This document shows, in pieces, positions 53,801 through 61,138 of a stretch of 64,000 nucleotides of DNA. The DNA is from Persicitalea sp964500445. GTDB lineage: Bacteria > Bacteroidota > Bacteroidia > Cytophagales > Spirosomataceae. Numbering within the stretch: position 1 is the first letter of the stretch; each line of letters opens with the position of its first letter. The DNA lies in contig CAZCOG010000025.1 in the NCBI GenBank assembly GCA_964500445.1, positions 1 through 64,000 of the forward strand. The letters are read 5' to 3'. Below the pieces are notes generated by a model. That model did no database searches. It worked only from the letters and a program-made list of their open reading frames with translations, and had not been told where the DNA came from. The position numbers and the translations under genes were made by a program.

Positions 53801-54410
53801 TTTCACTTTCACCCGCCTTCAGTATACCTCCGGCGATTGGGACACCGACCAACGGATGCCCTCCAATATCCTGCATTCGCTGGTAGAGTACACCACGCTG
53901 CCCGTGGAGGAGAAAGAGAAGGTAGTTAAGTTGGGTAGTCCCGAAATTTTTATGAGTCCATTTTGCTATTTGAGTGGTCACAAACTTGTGGAGTTTTCAG
54001 CGGCGGAGCGGGCATCGTTCAAGCAGTATGTGTCTAATGGCGGCTTCGTGTTTGTGGACGACTGTAATCACGATATCGACGGGCTGTTTGCCAAATCGTT
54101 CGAGCAGGAAATGGAGCGTACTTTTGGGGCAAAAGCTTTGCAGAAAATCCCGAACGATCACCCGATTTACTCCAATTTTTTTCAGTTCAAAGACGGACCG
54201 CCAACTACTTCCTTCGAGCTGAACGGTTGGGGCGACGACCTCGTCCATGACTACCTCAAAGCTGTGACTATCAATGGGCGCATCGGCGTTTTGTACAGCA
54301 ATAAAGACTATGGCTGCGAGTGGGATTATGATTTCAGAAACAAACGCTTTCTGGCGGAAGATAATACCAAATTCGGGGTCAACATCATCATGTACGCCCT
54401 GACAGCCTAA
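53772..54410 (+). CDS. DUF4159 domain protein
   Basis: 212 residues from the ATG at 53772 (MANSRKPIAPFTFTRLQYTS). An earlier in-frame TTG at 53730 overlaps the Uma2 stop codon and is less likely. The domain shows FTFTRLQYTSGDWDTDQRM, FCYLSGHKLVEFS, NGGFVFVDDCNHDIDGLFAK, FGAKALQKIPNDHPIYSNFF and LYSNKDYGCEWDY. DUF4159 is a flavodoxin-like/glutamine-amidotransferase-like fold of unknown function, often near MoxR-type clusters; no MoxR is here. No signal peptide is seen, which is unusual because many relatives are exported. It is 29 nt ahead of the DinB gene. Confidence 0.85.
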   Translation: MANSRKPIAPFTFTRLQYTSGDWDTDQRMPSNILHSLVEYTTLPVEEKEKVVKLGSPEIFMSPFCYLSGHKLVEFSAAERASFKQYVSNGGFVFVDDCNHDIDGLFAKSFEQEMERTFGAKALQKIPNDHPIYSNFFQFKDGPPTTSFELNGWGDDLVHDYLKAVTINGRIGVLYSNKDYGCEWDYDFRNKRFLAEDNTKFGVNIIMYALTA

Positions 54411-54439
54411 CCTGTTCTCACAAAAACTTTACAAAAATA

Positions 54440-54886
54440 ATGCTAACCGATACTTTAAAATCCCTGTTCAGTCGGGACCTTGCCAAACTGAAATCAGAAA
54501 TCGAGCTTTATCAAAAGGAAGAGAAAATCTGGCAGATCGAGGGGAATATTGCTAATTCGGCGGGAAACCTTTGTCTGCATTTAATCGGTAACCTGAATGC
54601 CTTCATTGGCGCGGAACTGGGTGATACAGGATATATCAGGGACAGAGCGTACGAGTTTGCGGGAAAAGATGTTCCCCGCGACGTACTTTTGGAACAAATT
54701 ACCAAAACTGCCGAGATGATCGAGGAAACGATCGACGGCCTTACCCAAGAAGAATTGGAAAGAGAATACCCGAAAATAGTTTTCAAAGAGAAAATGTCAA
54801 CGGAGTACTTTCTGATTCACCTCGCTACCCATCTGGCGTATCATTTAGGGCAGATCAACTACCACAGAAGACTTTTAGATAATTAA
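54440..54886 (+). CDS. DinB-family protein (DUF1572-like)
   Basis: 148 residues, four-helix bundle. Three metal-binding His positions of the DinB fold are visible: LCLHLIGNL (near 51) and HLATHLAYHLGQINYHRR (near 128-142). The family includes thiol-dependent S-transferases and damage-inducible proteins without known activity; the substrate is unknown. It sits between the DUF4159 gene and the Ycf48-like gene in one direction with short gaps, so co-transcription is plausible. Confidence 0.88.
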   Translation: MLTDTLKSLFSRDLAKLKSEIELYQKEEKIWQIEGNIANSAGNLCLHLIGNLNAFIGAELGDTGYIRDRAYEFAGKDVPRDVLLEQITKTAEMIEETIDGLTQEELEREYPKIVFKEKMSTEYFLIHLATHLAYHLGQINYHRRLLDN

Positions 54887-54930
54887 AACCCGCGACCAGA
54901 AGCTTGAAACGTTGCTACCAAAACTATAAA

Positions 54931-56025
54931 ATGAACGTCAGACCTTTAATTATTCTCTTTTTATTGCTGGTGTCTGGCTCACCCGTCTTTGCACAATGGC
55001 GGGTACTGAAACTGGACACTCAGGCTAACTTCCGCGCGGTACACGCGCCGCAGCCGAATGTTTGCTGGATTGGTGGCAGCGGCGGCACGGTATTACGCAC
55101 AACCGACGGCGGCGAAATTTGGGACATCATGCAAGTCCGTGATGCCGATTCGCTGGACTTCCGGGGTATCTATGGCTTTGACCGCGAAACGGCGTTGGCG
55201 ATGAGCGCGGGAGTGGCTGAACAGGGGAAAGCGCGAATCTATCGTACCGAAGATGGCGGCGATTCCTGGCAGTTGGTTTACCAAACTACCCAACCGGGCG
55301 TGTTTCTGGACGGCATTTCTTTTTGGAATAAAAAAGAAGGTATCTGTTTCGGCGATCCGATAGATGGGCATTTTTTTATTCTTACTACTGACGACGGGGG
55401 GCGTACCTGGCAGGAGCTTCCGCTCAGCAGTCGCCCCGTGGCGCTGGAAAAGGAAGCTGCTTTTGCCGCCAGTAATTCTTCTTTGCTGACTGTTGGCAAA
55501 CACCAGGTTTATATCGGCACGGGTGGGGCGAAAATGGCGCGGGTACTTCGGTCGGATGATAACGGCAGAAGCTGGAAAGCGTCGGAAACGCCACTACCTG
55601 CCGGACCGACCAGTGGCATTTTTGGCTTACAGTTCTGGTCCAACAAGCGCGGCATAGCCGTAGGCGGCGACTATGCGGAAGTAACCAAAGACACGCCCAC
55701 CGTATTATTGACGCGTGATGGCGGCACTGCCTGGCAACTCAGCGGCAAGATGGTCCCGCCCGGTTTGAAAGAAGCCGTTGGTCTGTTCCATTCTCAATTT
55801 GTAGACTATGCCGGCGGGCAACGCCCCACGAAGCATCGTTATCGCCTGGTGGCGGTTGGGGCATCAGGGAGTGGTTATTCGCGGGATTTTGGCAAAACCT
55901 GGGCGATGTTTTCAAAGGAACCCTTCCATGCGGTGAGTTTTGCCGGACCGACAGGCTACGCCGTAGGCGGGAAAGGGTTGGTAGGAAAGTTTGAGAAATT
56001 TCCCAAGAAGCGAGGGAAGAGATAA
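54931..56025 (+). CDS. Secreted Ycf48/BNR-repeat beta-propeller protein
   Basis: 364 residues from the ATG at 54931 (MNVRPLIILFLLLVSGSPVF); the TTG at 54904 would add nine polar residues before the signal peptide. The signal is cleaved near FAQ. Repeated blades follow the Asp-box/BNR pattern: LRTTDGGEIWDIM, YRTEDGGDSWQLV, LTTDDGGRTWQEL, LRSDDNGRSWKAS, LTRDGGTAWQLSG, YSRDFGKTWAMF, about seven in total. Relatives include Ycf48 and sialidase-like propellers; the role here is unknown, probably a scaffold or binding protein in the periplasm or outside. It ends a run of genes starting with Uma2. Confidence 0.88.
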   Translation: MNVRPLIILFLLLVSGSPVFAQWRVLKLDTQANFRAVHAPQPNVCWIGGSGGTVLRTTDGGEIWDIMQVRDADSLDFRGIYGFDRETALAMSAGVAEQGKARIYRTEDGGDSWQLVYQTTQPGVFLDGISFWNKKEGICFGDPIDGHFFILTTDDGGRTWQELPLSSRPVALEKEAAFAASNSSLLTVGKHQVYIGTGGAKMARVLRSDDNGRSWKASETPLPAGPTSGIFGLQFWSNKRGIAVGGDYAEVTKDTPTVLLTRDGGTAWQLSGKMVPPGLKEAVGLFHSQFVDYAGGQRPTKHRYRLVAVGASGSGYSRDFGKTWAMFSKEPFHAVSFAGPTGYAVGGKGLVGKFEKFPKKRGKR

Positions 56026-56038
56026 TAAAGTAGAAAAG

Positions 56039-56077
56039 GTGCAAAGCGACAAAGCCGCAAAGCCGCAAAGTTTTTTT
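56039..56077. repeat. CAAAG-type octamer repeat
   Basis: GCAAAGCG, ACAAAGCC, GCAAAGCC and GCAAAG follow at 8-nt spacing and end in seven T. It lies between two convergent genes. It shares the CAAAG unit with the element at 50713-50817. No inverted partner was found. Confidence 0.55.
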
Positions 56078-56137
56078 CGCTAAGGAAGTAGCGACCGAAC
56101 AAGCTCAGTTTTGGTTTTGTCAACGCTAAACTCTCAG

Positions 56138-57016
56138 TCAACGTCCCATAACCGCGCTGACGTTGTACCCTTGCTCGCGTAGCAGCGCGATGACACCATC
56201 CTCGCCGCCGAGGTGCGCGGCTCCCACGGCGATAAAAGTGGGTTTTTCAGCAACTTGTTTTTCTATAGTTGGAATCCAGCGTCTGTTTCGGTCGGTAAGC
56301 AAGATTTCCTGCTGATTCTCCATCTCAAAAGTACTTTCGAGCGTCAGGTTGTATAGCCCGGCAAGATCTTGTTTTTTGTATACATCTACCATTCTGCCAA
56401 ATTCTTGTCGGGCTTGTGGCAGACTGTCCATGAGCGTGACCAGCATTTTGGCCTGGTCGGCATAAGGTATGGAATCGAACACGGCCATTTGCTCTTCGAC
56501 CGTTTCCAGCCCGATTACCTCTGCTTTCTGCTGTTTGGCCAGGCCCATCAGCGACATCTCGTACGACTGCGGCTGGCAGGTCAGCACGCGGTTGAGCAGG
56601 ACGCTCATCAGCATGAAGGGCTTGGCTTTTTCAAAAGGCGCGATACTCATACCAACTGAATCCTTAAAATAGGCATTCAGGCGGTCGTAGTCCTTCGTGT
56701 CCAACAAATCCTTCAATTGCTTGCCCTCCTGCATGGCCATTCCCTTCATCATGGCCATCATCATGCCTGGATCGTCCATATCAATTTCCAGGATCAATTG
56801 TTCCGTTTGTTTTAGACAACCTTTCAGCGTGTCGCTGAGGACAAAGTCACTTGGACAAATCAGGTGAATGGTGCCGTAGAGGTAGGAGGGCTGCGAAAGG
56901 TTTTCGCCTTCGATTTTCCAAAGTAAGGATGATTCGGTAGGAGCCTGGGCGCGGAGCGTACAACATGTCAAACTGAGCAGAAAGACAAAGAAATATTTTA
57001 CGTAGGTACTTGGCAT
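56138..57016 (-). CDS. TraB/GumN family protein
   Basis: 292 residues from the ATG at 57016 (MPSTYVKYFFVFLLSLTCCT); the frame continues upstream into the neighbouring lipoprotein gene, which is an artefact. A signal peptide ends near LRAQA. The family motifs GTIHLICPSDF (GTxH) near the start and VGAAHLGGEDGVIALLREQG (GxxHLxGxxG) near the end carry the conserved His residues thought to form a metal site. Function in bacteria is not established; some relatives are metalloprotease-like. It is the last gene before a convergent region. Confidence 0.9.
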   Translation of the reverse strand: MPSTYVKYFFVFLLSLTCCTLRAQAPTESSLLWKIEGENLSQPSYLYGTIHLICPSDFVLSDTLKGCLKQTEQLILEIDMDDPGMMMAMMKGMAMQEGKQLKDLLDTKDYDRLNAYFKDSVGMSIAPFEKAKPFMLMSVLLNRVLTCQPQSYEMSLMGLAKQQKAEVIGLETVEEQMAVFDSIPYADQAKMLVTLMDSLPQARQEFGRMVDVYKKQDLAGLYNLTLESTFEMENQQEILLTDRNRRWIPTIEKQVAEKPTFIAVGAAHLGGEDGVIALLREQGYNVSAVMGR

Positions 57017-57076
57017 CTTGGAAATTGGCTGGTTCGATTCTCCAACGTTTTTAGCATGAAAACCATTTCGATTTAC

Positions 57077-57108
57077 AAAAAAAGTCCCCGAAAAGATTCC
57101 GGGGACTT
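57077..57108 (-). terminator. Terminator of the lipoprotein/barrel/LVIVD operon
   Basis: A 9-bp stem (AAGTCCCCG at 57082-57090 with 57100-57108), a 9-nt loop, and seven T on the minus strand. It starts 21 nt after the lipoprotein stop codon. Confidence 0.8.
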
Positions 57109-57129
57109 CAAGACGACGTGATGCCGCCA

Positions 57130-57591
57130 CTATTTTACTTTCGAAAAAATCATCACTTTTGATTTCCCATTGAAATAAATGTAAAGGCTTTTCTTGGTAA
57201 AGCCGAAAGCCTCGGCACTGTTCATGGCATCCCATACTTTGTAGTCCCACGGCGTCGGCTCGCCTACTTTGGTCCCCCCGAAATAGCTGTTTTCCAGACT
57301 GCACGACATTCCTTTGAGGAATCCACCACTGACCGTATTGGCTACGGTATGTCCTTTAAAACTGACCGATTGACCATCTTCGGCAAAATTCAGCACCACG
57401 CCTCGGCCGTTTGGGTCAGGATCGGGTTGCAGCGTTCCATCGCCGAGATTCTGGTACGCATCCAGCCGCCAGGTACCTTCGATGGCAGAGTTCGCTTCGC
57501 ACCCAACTGGATGAGGTATCGAAGATTCTCTCTCGCAGCCAATGGATGTCAGGAGCAAAAGAGATAGAAATATTGTAGGGAATCCTCTCAT
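57130..57591 (-). CDS. Small lipocalin-like lipoprotein
   Basis: 153 residues from the ATG at 57591 (MRGFPTIFLSLLLLTSIGC). The lipobox SIGC gives a lipidated Cys19. The rest, with SAIEGTWRLDAYQNLGDG, VVLNFAEDGQSVSFKGHTV and SLYIYFNGKSKVMIFSKV, has the strand pattern of lipocalin-like Bacteroidota proteins, where a GxW near the start is typical (here EGTWRL). Cys pairs at 30 and near 106 may form a disulfide. It starts 17 nt after the barrel gene and is the last gene of its operon. The ligand is unknown. Confidence 0.8.
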   Translation of the reverse strand: MRGFPTIFLSLLLLTSIGCERESSIPHPVGCEANSAIEGTWRLDAYQNLGDGTLQPDPDPNGRGVVLNFAEDGQSVSFKGHTVANTVSGGFLKGMSCSLENSYFGGTKVGEPTPWDYKVWDAMNSAEAFGFTKKSLYIYFNGKSKVMIFSKVK

Positions 57592-57608
57592 TATCAATTG
57601 TACCTTAA

Positions 57609-58202
57609 TTAAAACGCCACACCTAATCTTACCAGAAAGCGATTGTAGTTCCGATCTTCGGTACGTGAGTTTTGATCCCATAAGGGGGGCTTGTCTACCG
57701 TTGCCTCCTGGTGTTTATAGGAAAATGCCAGCGTAAATGCCGCACTGTCGGGCTTGCCGATACGCAGCCCCAAGCCGGGGTTGAGCATCAGACCGCCTTT
57801 TGTGTCGAATCCTTCGGAATCTTCATGAAACCAGGTAAAACCGTAACCCGCGTCGGCGCTGGCGTAGAGCCGGGTAGTTCTCTTACCCGCCAAATCGTAA
57901 CGTAGCCCCGCACCGATGGGACTGATGAGCGCCGAATTGTACCAGTCGATCCCGGTGATGATGCCTACACCGAGCCGGGGGGAGTATTGAATGCCATTGA
58001 GCATCTGGAGCGTCAGGTTGGTGCGGTTCTGGACAATTTCCTGCCCGCTACCGCCCTGTCCGGCGTAAGGATCGGCTTTGACTCGCCCCAGCATGATACC
58101 TACCTCGGTTTGGTTGAGGTAATGTTTCTTGAAAGCAATCTCCTGCGCCCAAGCCGGGAGCGTAGCGGCAAATAAGATCAGAAGAACAAATATTTTTTTC
58201 AT
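57609..58202 (-). CDS. Outer-membrane beta-barrel protein, function unknown
   Basis: 197 residues with a signal peptide (MKKIFVLLILFAATLPAWA). The mature part is an alternating pattern of aromatic and small residues: TEVGIMLGRVK, LGVGIITGIDWYN, GAGLRYDLAG, LYASADAGYGFTWF, LNPGLGLRIG, FTLAFSYKHQ, FLVRLGVAF, ending in Phe as outer-membrane barrels do. Eight to ten short strands fit. The substrate is unknown. It lies between the LVIVD and lipocalin-like genes in one operon. Confidence 0.8.
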   Translation of the reverse strand: MKKIFVLLILFAATLPAWAQEIAFKKHYLNQTEVGIMLGRVKADPYAGQGGSGQEIVQNRTNLTLQMLNGIQYSPRLGVGIITGIDWYNSALISPIGAGLRYDLAGKRTTRLYASADAGYGFTWFHEDSEGFDTKGGLMLNPGLGLRIGKPDSAAFTLAFSYKHQEATVDKPPLWDQNSRTEDRNYNRFLVRLGVAF

Positions 58203-58220
58203 GAAATGTCAAGTATTGAG

Positions 58221-58238
58221 AGCCGATAGCTGAAAGCC
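58221..58238. repeat. GCCGA-type heptad repeat
   Basis: AGCCGATAGCTGAAAGCC is 15 of 17 identical in its core to the minus-strand reading of the element near 47742-47759. It lies between the barrel gene start and the LVIVD stop codon. Confidence 0.5.
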
Positions 58239-58239
58239 C

Positions 58240-59553
58240 CTAAATCGCCGGACTTCCCACCGGAATTTTGCTTAATTGCCGCAGGTTTTTCGAGTCGCTG
58301 GCATCGAACTGATACAGACCGTCCTTCCCGATCATCATCAGCGTTTTACCGAGCGGAATCACATCGTAGGCATCCATTTTCTGAAAGTGCGACAGCAAGT
58401 GACTATCTACGTTGAACGGGTCCCGGGCGTCAAAAACTTTCAGGCCGTGCTCACCCTCGCAGAGGTACAGCGTCGGAAAGTCGATACCCAGGCCGTGCGG
58501 GTTTTGCATCTGGTAGCTCTTGATGAGTTGCGGACGGTTGAGGTCGCGGATATCCACCAGGTCGAGCTGGTTTTGGGTGCCGCCGCAGAAAGTTCCGGTA
58601 CGGATCGTCACGTAAGCGACATCGTCGTGAACTACCACCGGGTCGCAGGCGCGGCCGTGCTGGAAGATCGACAATTGCTGCGGTTTGGCCGGGTTGCTAT
58701 TGTCGTAAATGTGCATCCCGGTGGTAGAACCGATGAAAAGCTTGTCCCGATAGGGGAAAATGGTTTCGATTCCCCAGCCTAACTGTACGGTGGAGAAAAA
58801 TGCAGGTTTAGTTGGTGTGGATACGTCGAAAAGGTTGAGTTCATTCTGGCCGACGGTGTAAAGGTACTTGTCATATAAAGCAAAGCGAGCCATCGAGCCG
58901 CCCTGTCCGTCGCCTCCGCCCCCGCCGCTGGTAGGTGCGGCAGAGCTCGTGTTGACACTCCGAAAGAATGAGGCATCGGCCATCGCAAAAACGGTGTTCC
59001 AGCCCCAGCCCCAGTTAGGCGTCGGATTATCATCGCAGTTAGTTTGGATGGTCTCGGTAACAAAAGTCACCTTTTGGGCATCGATGGCCCGGATGTTCGG
59101 GTTGTAGTTCCAGGTACCGCCATCGAACTGCCCACTGCGGAATACTTCTTCCACGCGGCTTATTTCTTTAGGGTTTTTGGGATCGGAAATGTCCAGGGCC
59201 ACCAGATCCGAGTAGCTGTCGGCGTACAGAATGTTACCACGCACGGCCATATCGCCATTACCGGGAATCTTTACAAAAGCCACTGAGCGCGGATTAGCAG
59301 GGTCGCTGTTGTCGATGATATGTAGGCCTTCGGCCACTTCGTTGATGAACAGGTACTTATCCCGCACGTAAATCTTGCCCGGATGTTCGAGAGCACGGGG
59401 AGCTTCGGTTTTCAAATCTCTGCGAACCTCAAGCAACGAAATGGTAGTTGGAGTAAATTGGCGTCTCACGCGGGTTTCGGTGCAGTTGTCATTGCAGGAC
59501 CACGCGCTCAGGGCGAGCATCAGGACGCTAGCGGTACGTAACATTGTTTTCAT
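58240..59553 (-). CDS. LVIVD-repeat lipoprotein
   Basis: 437 residues. The lipoprotein signal ends in LSAWSC, Cys20. The mature part is made of LVIVD-type blades of about 45 residues: KYLFINEVAEGLHIIDNSDP, NILYADSYSDLVALDISDP, KYLYTVGQNELNLFDVSTP, KLFIGSTTGMHIYDNSNP, DVAYVTIRTGTFCGG, TLYLCEGEHGLKVFDARDP, KTLMMIGKDGLYQFDASDS. This predicts a beta-propeller, probably at the outer membrane. A Gly-rich loop (SGGGGGDGQGGS) sits near residue 215. It heads an operon with the barrel (37 nt) and lipocalin-like genes. The role is unknown. Confidence 0.9.
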   Translation of the reverse strand: MKTMLRTASVLMLALSAWSCNDNCTETRVRRQFTPTTISLLEVRRDLKTEAPRALEHPGKIYVRDKYLFINEVAEGLHIIDNSDPANPRSVAFVKIPGNGDMAVRGNILYADSYSDLVALDISDPKNPKEISRVEEVFRSGQFDGGTWNYNPNIRAIDAQKVTFVTETIQTNCDDNPTPNWGWGWNTVFAMADASFFRSVNTSSAAPTSGGGGGDGQGGSMARFALYDKYLYTVGQNELNLFDVSTPTKPAFFSTVQLGWGIETIFPYRDKLFIGSTTGMHIYDNSNPAKPQQLSIFQHGRACDPVVVHDDVAYVTIRTGTFCGGTQNQLDLVDIRDLNRPQLIKSYQMQNPHGLGIDFPTLYLCEGEHGLKVFDARDPFNVDSHLLSHFQKMDAYDVIPLGKTLMMIGKDGLYQFDASDSKNLRQLSKIPVGSPAI

Positions 59554-59603
59554 AGTTGGTAAAGGTTTAGATGAATGTTGTTGAATTGTTTATAGGTTGA
59601 TTT

Positions 59604-59672
59604 GTAGGGGCGAACCTGTGTGTTCGCCTAGCGTGCGCCAGCTATCGGGCGAACACATAGGTTCGCCCCTAC
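59604..59672. repeat. 25-bp inverted repeat element
   Basis: The arms at 59604-59628 and 59648-59672 match at 24 of 25 positions, around a 19-nt spacer. Each arm begins with GTAGGGGCGAACC and ends with GTTCGCC. It lies between the LVIVD gene start and the serpin terminator. It looks like a palindromic intergenic (REP/MITE-like) element. No other copy is in the window. Confidence 0.8.
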
Positions 59673-59673
59673 G

Positions 59674-59712
59674 AAAAAACAAAATCGTCCGAAAGCAGGG
59701 CTCTCGGACGAT
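59674..59712 (-). terminator. Terminator of the serpin gene
   Basis: A 13-bp stem with one mismatch (59684-59696 with 59700-59712) and a 3-nt loop, followed on the minus strand by TTTTGTTTTTT, 50 nt after the stop codon. Confidence 0.8.
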
Positions 59713-59762
59713 AACGCACCCCGAAAACGCCAGCGGTAGCTGACGCTTAATCTTTGATGATT

Positions 59763-60974
59763 TTATGGGTTCATAATCTTACCCATGAATAATATCGTGT
59801 TGGATGTTTTCTCACTGATAACCAACATAAACGGATGGTCGGCAACGTATGGCTCTAATGGAACGGATGTCACACCCACACCCACCGTAGTGACTGCGGC
59901 GGCTTCGGTTCCTTTCTCATCGATACCCAGGTAGGTATTTTGCTTTACCAGACTAACAAAGAGGTCGGCAGTCGGATTGACTTTGCCAAGCTCGGCCTGG
60001 TCGCTGAAAGCGCGGGCCATCCCCATTGTCTTCAGTACATCGTTGAGTTTGGCGTCGTACTCGAGCGTAAAACGTGGTAGTCCTACGGTCACCTGCTGCT
60101 CCCGCATTGCGGTTTGCAGTTCATTCCAGGCATCGGCGCTCAATCCTTCAATGACTTTATCTACCTGATAATTCTGGCCAGGAATCAGCAGCGTCAGATT
60201 GAAATTTCCATTTGCGTAAGGCAGTTGAACAGCAGCGAAACCATTACGTTGCGCAACTTTAAATTTTTCCTTTACGCGCATCATTTTCACTGTTTTCTCG
60301 CCATCGTCAGCTAATAGGAAAGGAGTATCGTTGGTTTTCTCTGGATCGAACTGGACTTGCCAATCGCCCTTAAAATAAAGCGCGTTCATCAGAAACAGGA
60401 CGTCGCTGGGCTTGATTTGGTCAATCACTTTCTTGATTTTACCATTGGTTTTATCGTTGGCCCAGGCATTGATTTTATCTTTAGCATTAGGATCATCAAA
60501 GTTGAGTCCGGCTACCTCGGCATCGAACGACTGGCGCAATACGTTCAGGAAATTATCTTCGACACTGAAAGTACTTTGGTACCAAACTGAATTGGCAAGG
60601 CCAAGTTGCACCTTTGGATCGGCTTTCGGCAAACCTTCCAGAAGTGCCTGATAGGCTTGATTTAAATCCGCCTGGGACACGCCTTCCATTTTCAGGGTTT
60701 TCGAAATTTGCTGGGCGGTTGCACCTTCGGCACCATTCAGCAGCATTCCCAGGGCCATGTGCAGGCTCAGCGGTGAGACGAAAATATTCTCGTTCGCGGG
60801 CTGCGTAGCCTGGAATTTTTTAAAAAAGTCAAAGGCAAAATCAGTCGTACGGGCCGCTATGTCCGACGATACCTGTACAGGCTGCCCCGGCTCGGGCGTA
60901 ACGCCATCGTTGCCGCATTGCCAAAGAAATACGCTGAAAAGTAGTGCCGTAATGGAAACAAATATTTTTTTCAT
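59763..60974 (-). CDS. Serpin-family protease inhibitor, probable lipoprotein
   Basis: 403 residues. The signal ends in FLWQC, an atypical lipobox with Cys19. The serpin fold is evident: NIFVSPLSLHMALGMLLNGA, LANSVWYQS, INAWANDKTNGKIKKVI, FLMNALYFKGDWQVQFD, PRFTLEYDAKLNDVLKTMGM and HPFMLVISEKTSNTILFMGK. The hinge DEKGTEAAAVTT (P17-P7) has the small residues of inhibitory serpins. Aligning with alpha-1-antitrypsin puts P1-P1' at Thr-Ser. It should trap a serine or cysteine protease irreversibly at the cell surface or in the periplasm. It is a single gene with its own terminator. Confidence 0.94.
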   Translation of the reverse strand: MKKIFVSITALLFSVFLWQCGNDGVTPEPGQPVQVSSDIAARTTDFAFDFFKKFQATQPANENIFVSPLSLHMALGMLLNGAEGATAQQISKTLKMEGVSQADLNQAYQALLEGLPKADPKVQLGLANSVWYQSTFSVEDNFLNVLRQSFDAEVAGLNFDDPNAKDKINAWANDKTNGKIKKVIDQIKPSDVLFLMNALYFKGDWQVQFDPEKTNDTPFLLADDGEKTVKMMRVKEKFKVAQRNGFAAVQLPYANGNFNLTLLIPGQNYQVDKVIEGLSADAWNELQTAMREQQVTVGLPRFTLEYDAKLNDVLKTMGMARAFSDQAELGKVNPTADLFVSLVKQNTYLGIDEKGTEAAAVTTVGVGVTSVPLEPYVADHPFMLVISEKTSNTILFMGKIMNP

Positions 60975-61138
60975 GGCTAATAGATTATTCTAATGGTTGA
61001 AGAGAAAACAGCTTACGGTTTCACAGGCTCAAAAAGCTCCGGATTGCTGGCCGAAAGTCTCTGAACCCTTTACTTGTTCTTTCTATATATCTAAGAGACT
61101 CTTATTGACAAAAAGGTTGGAACCATACCTGAATTTTT

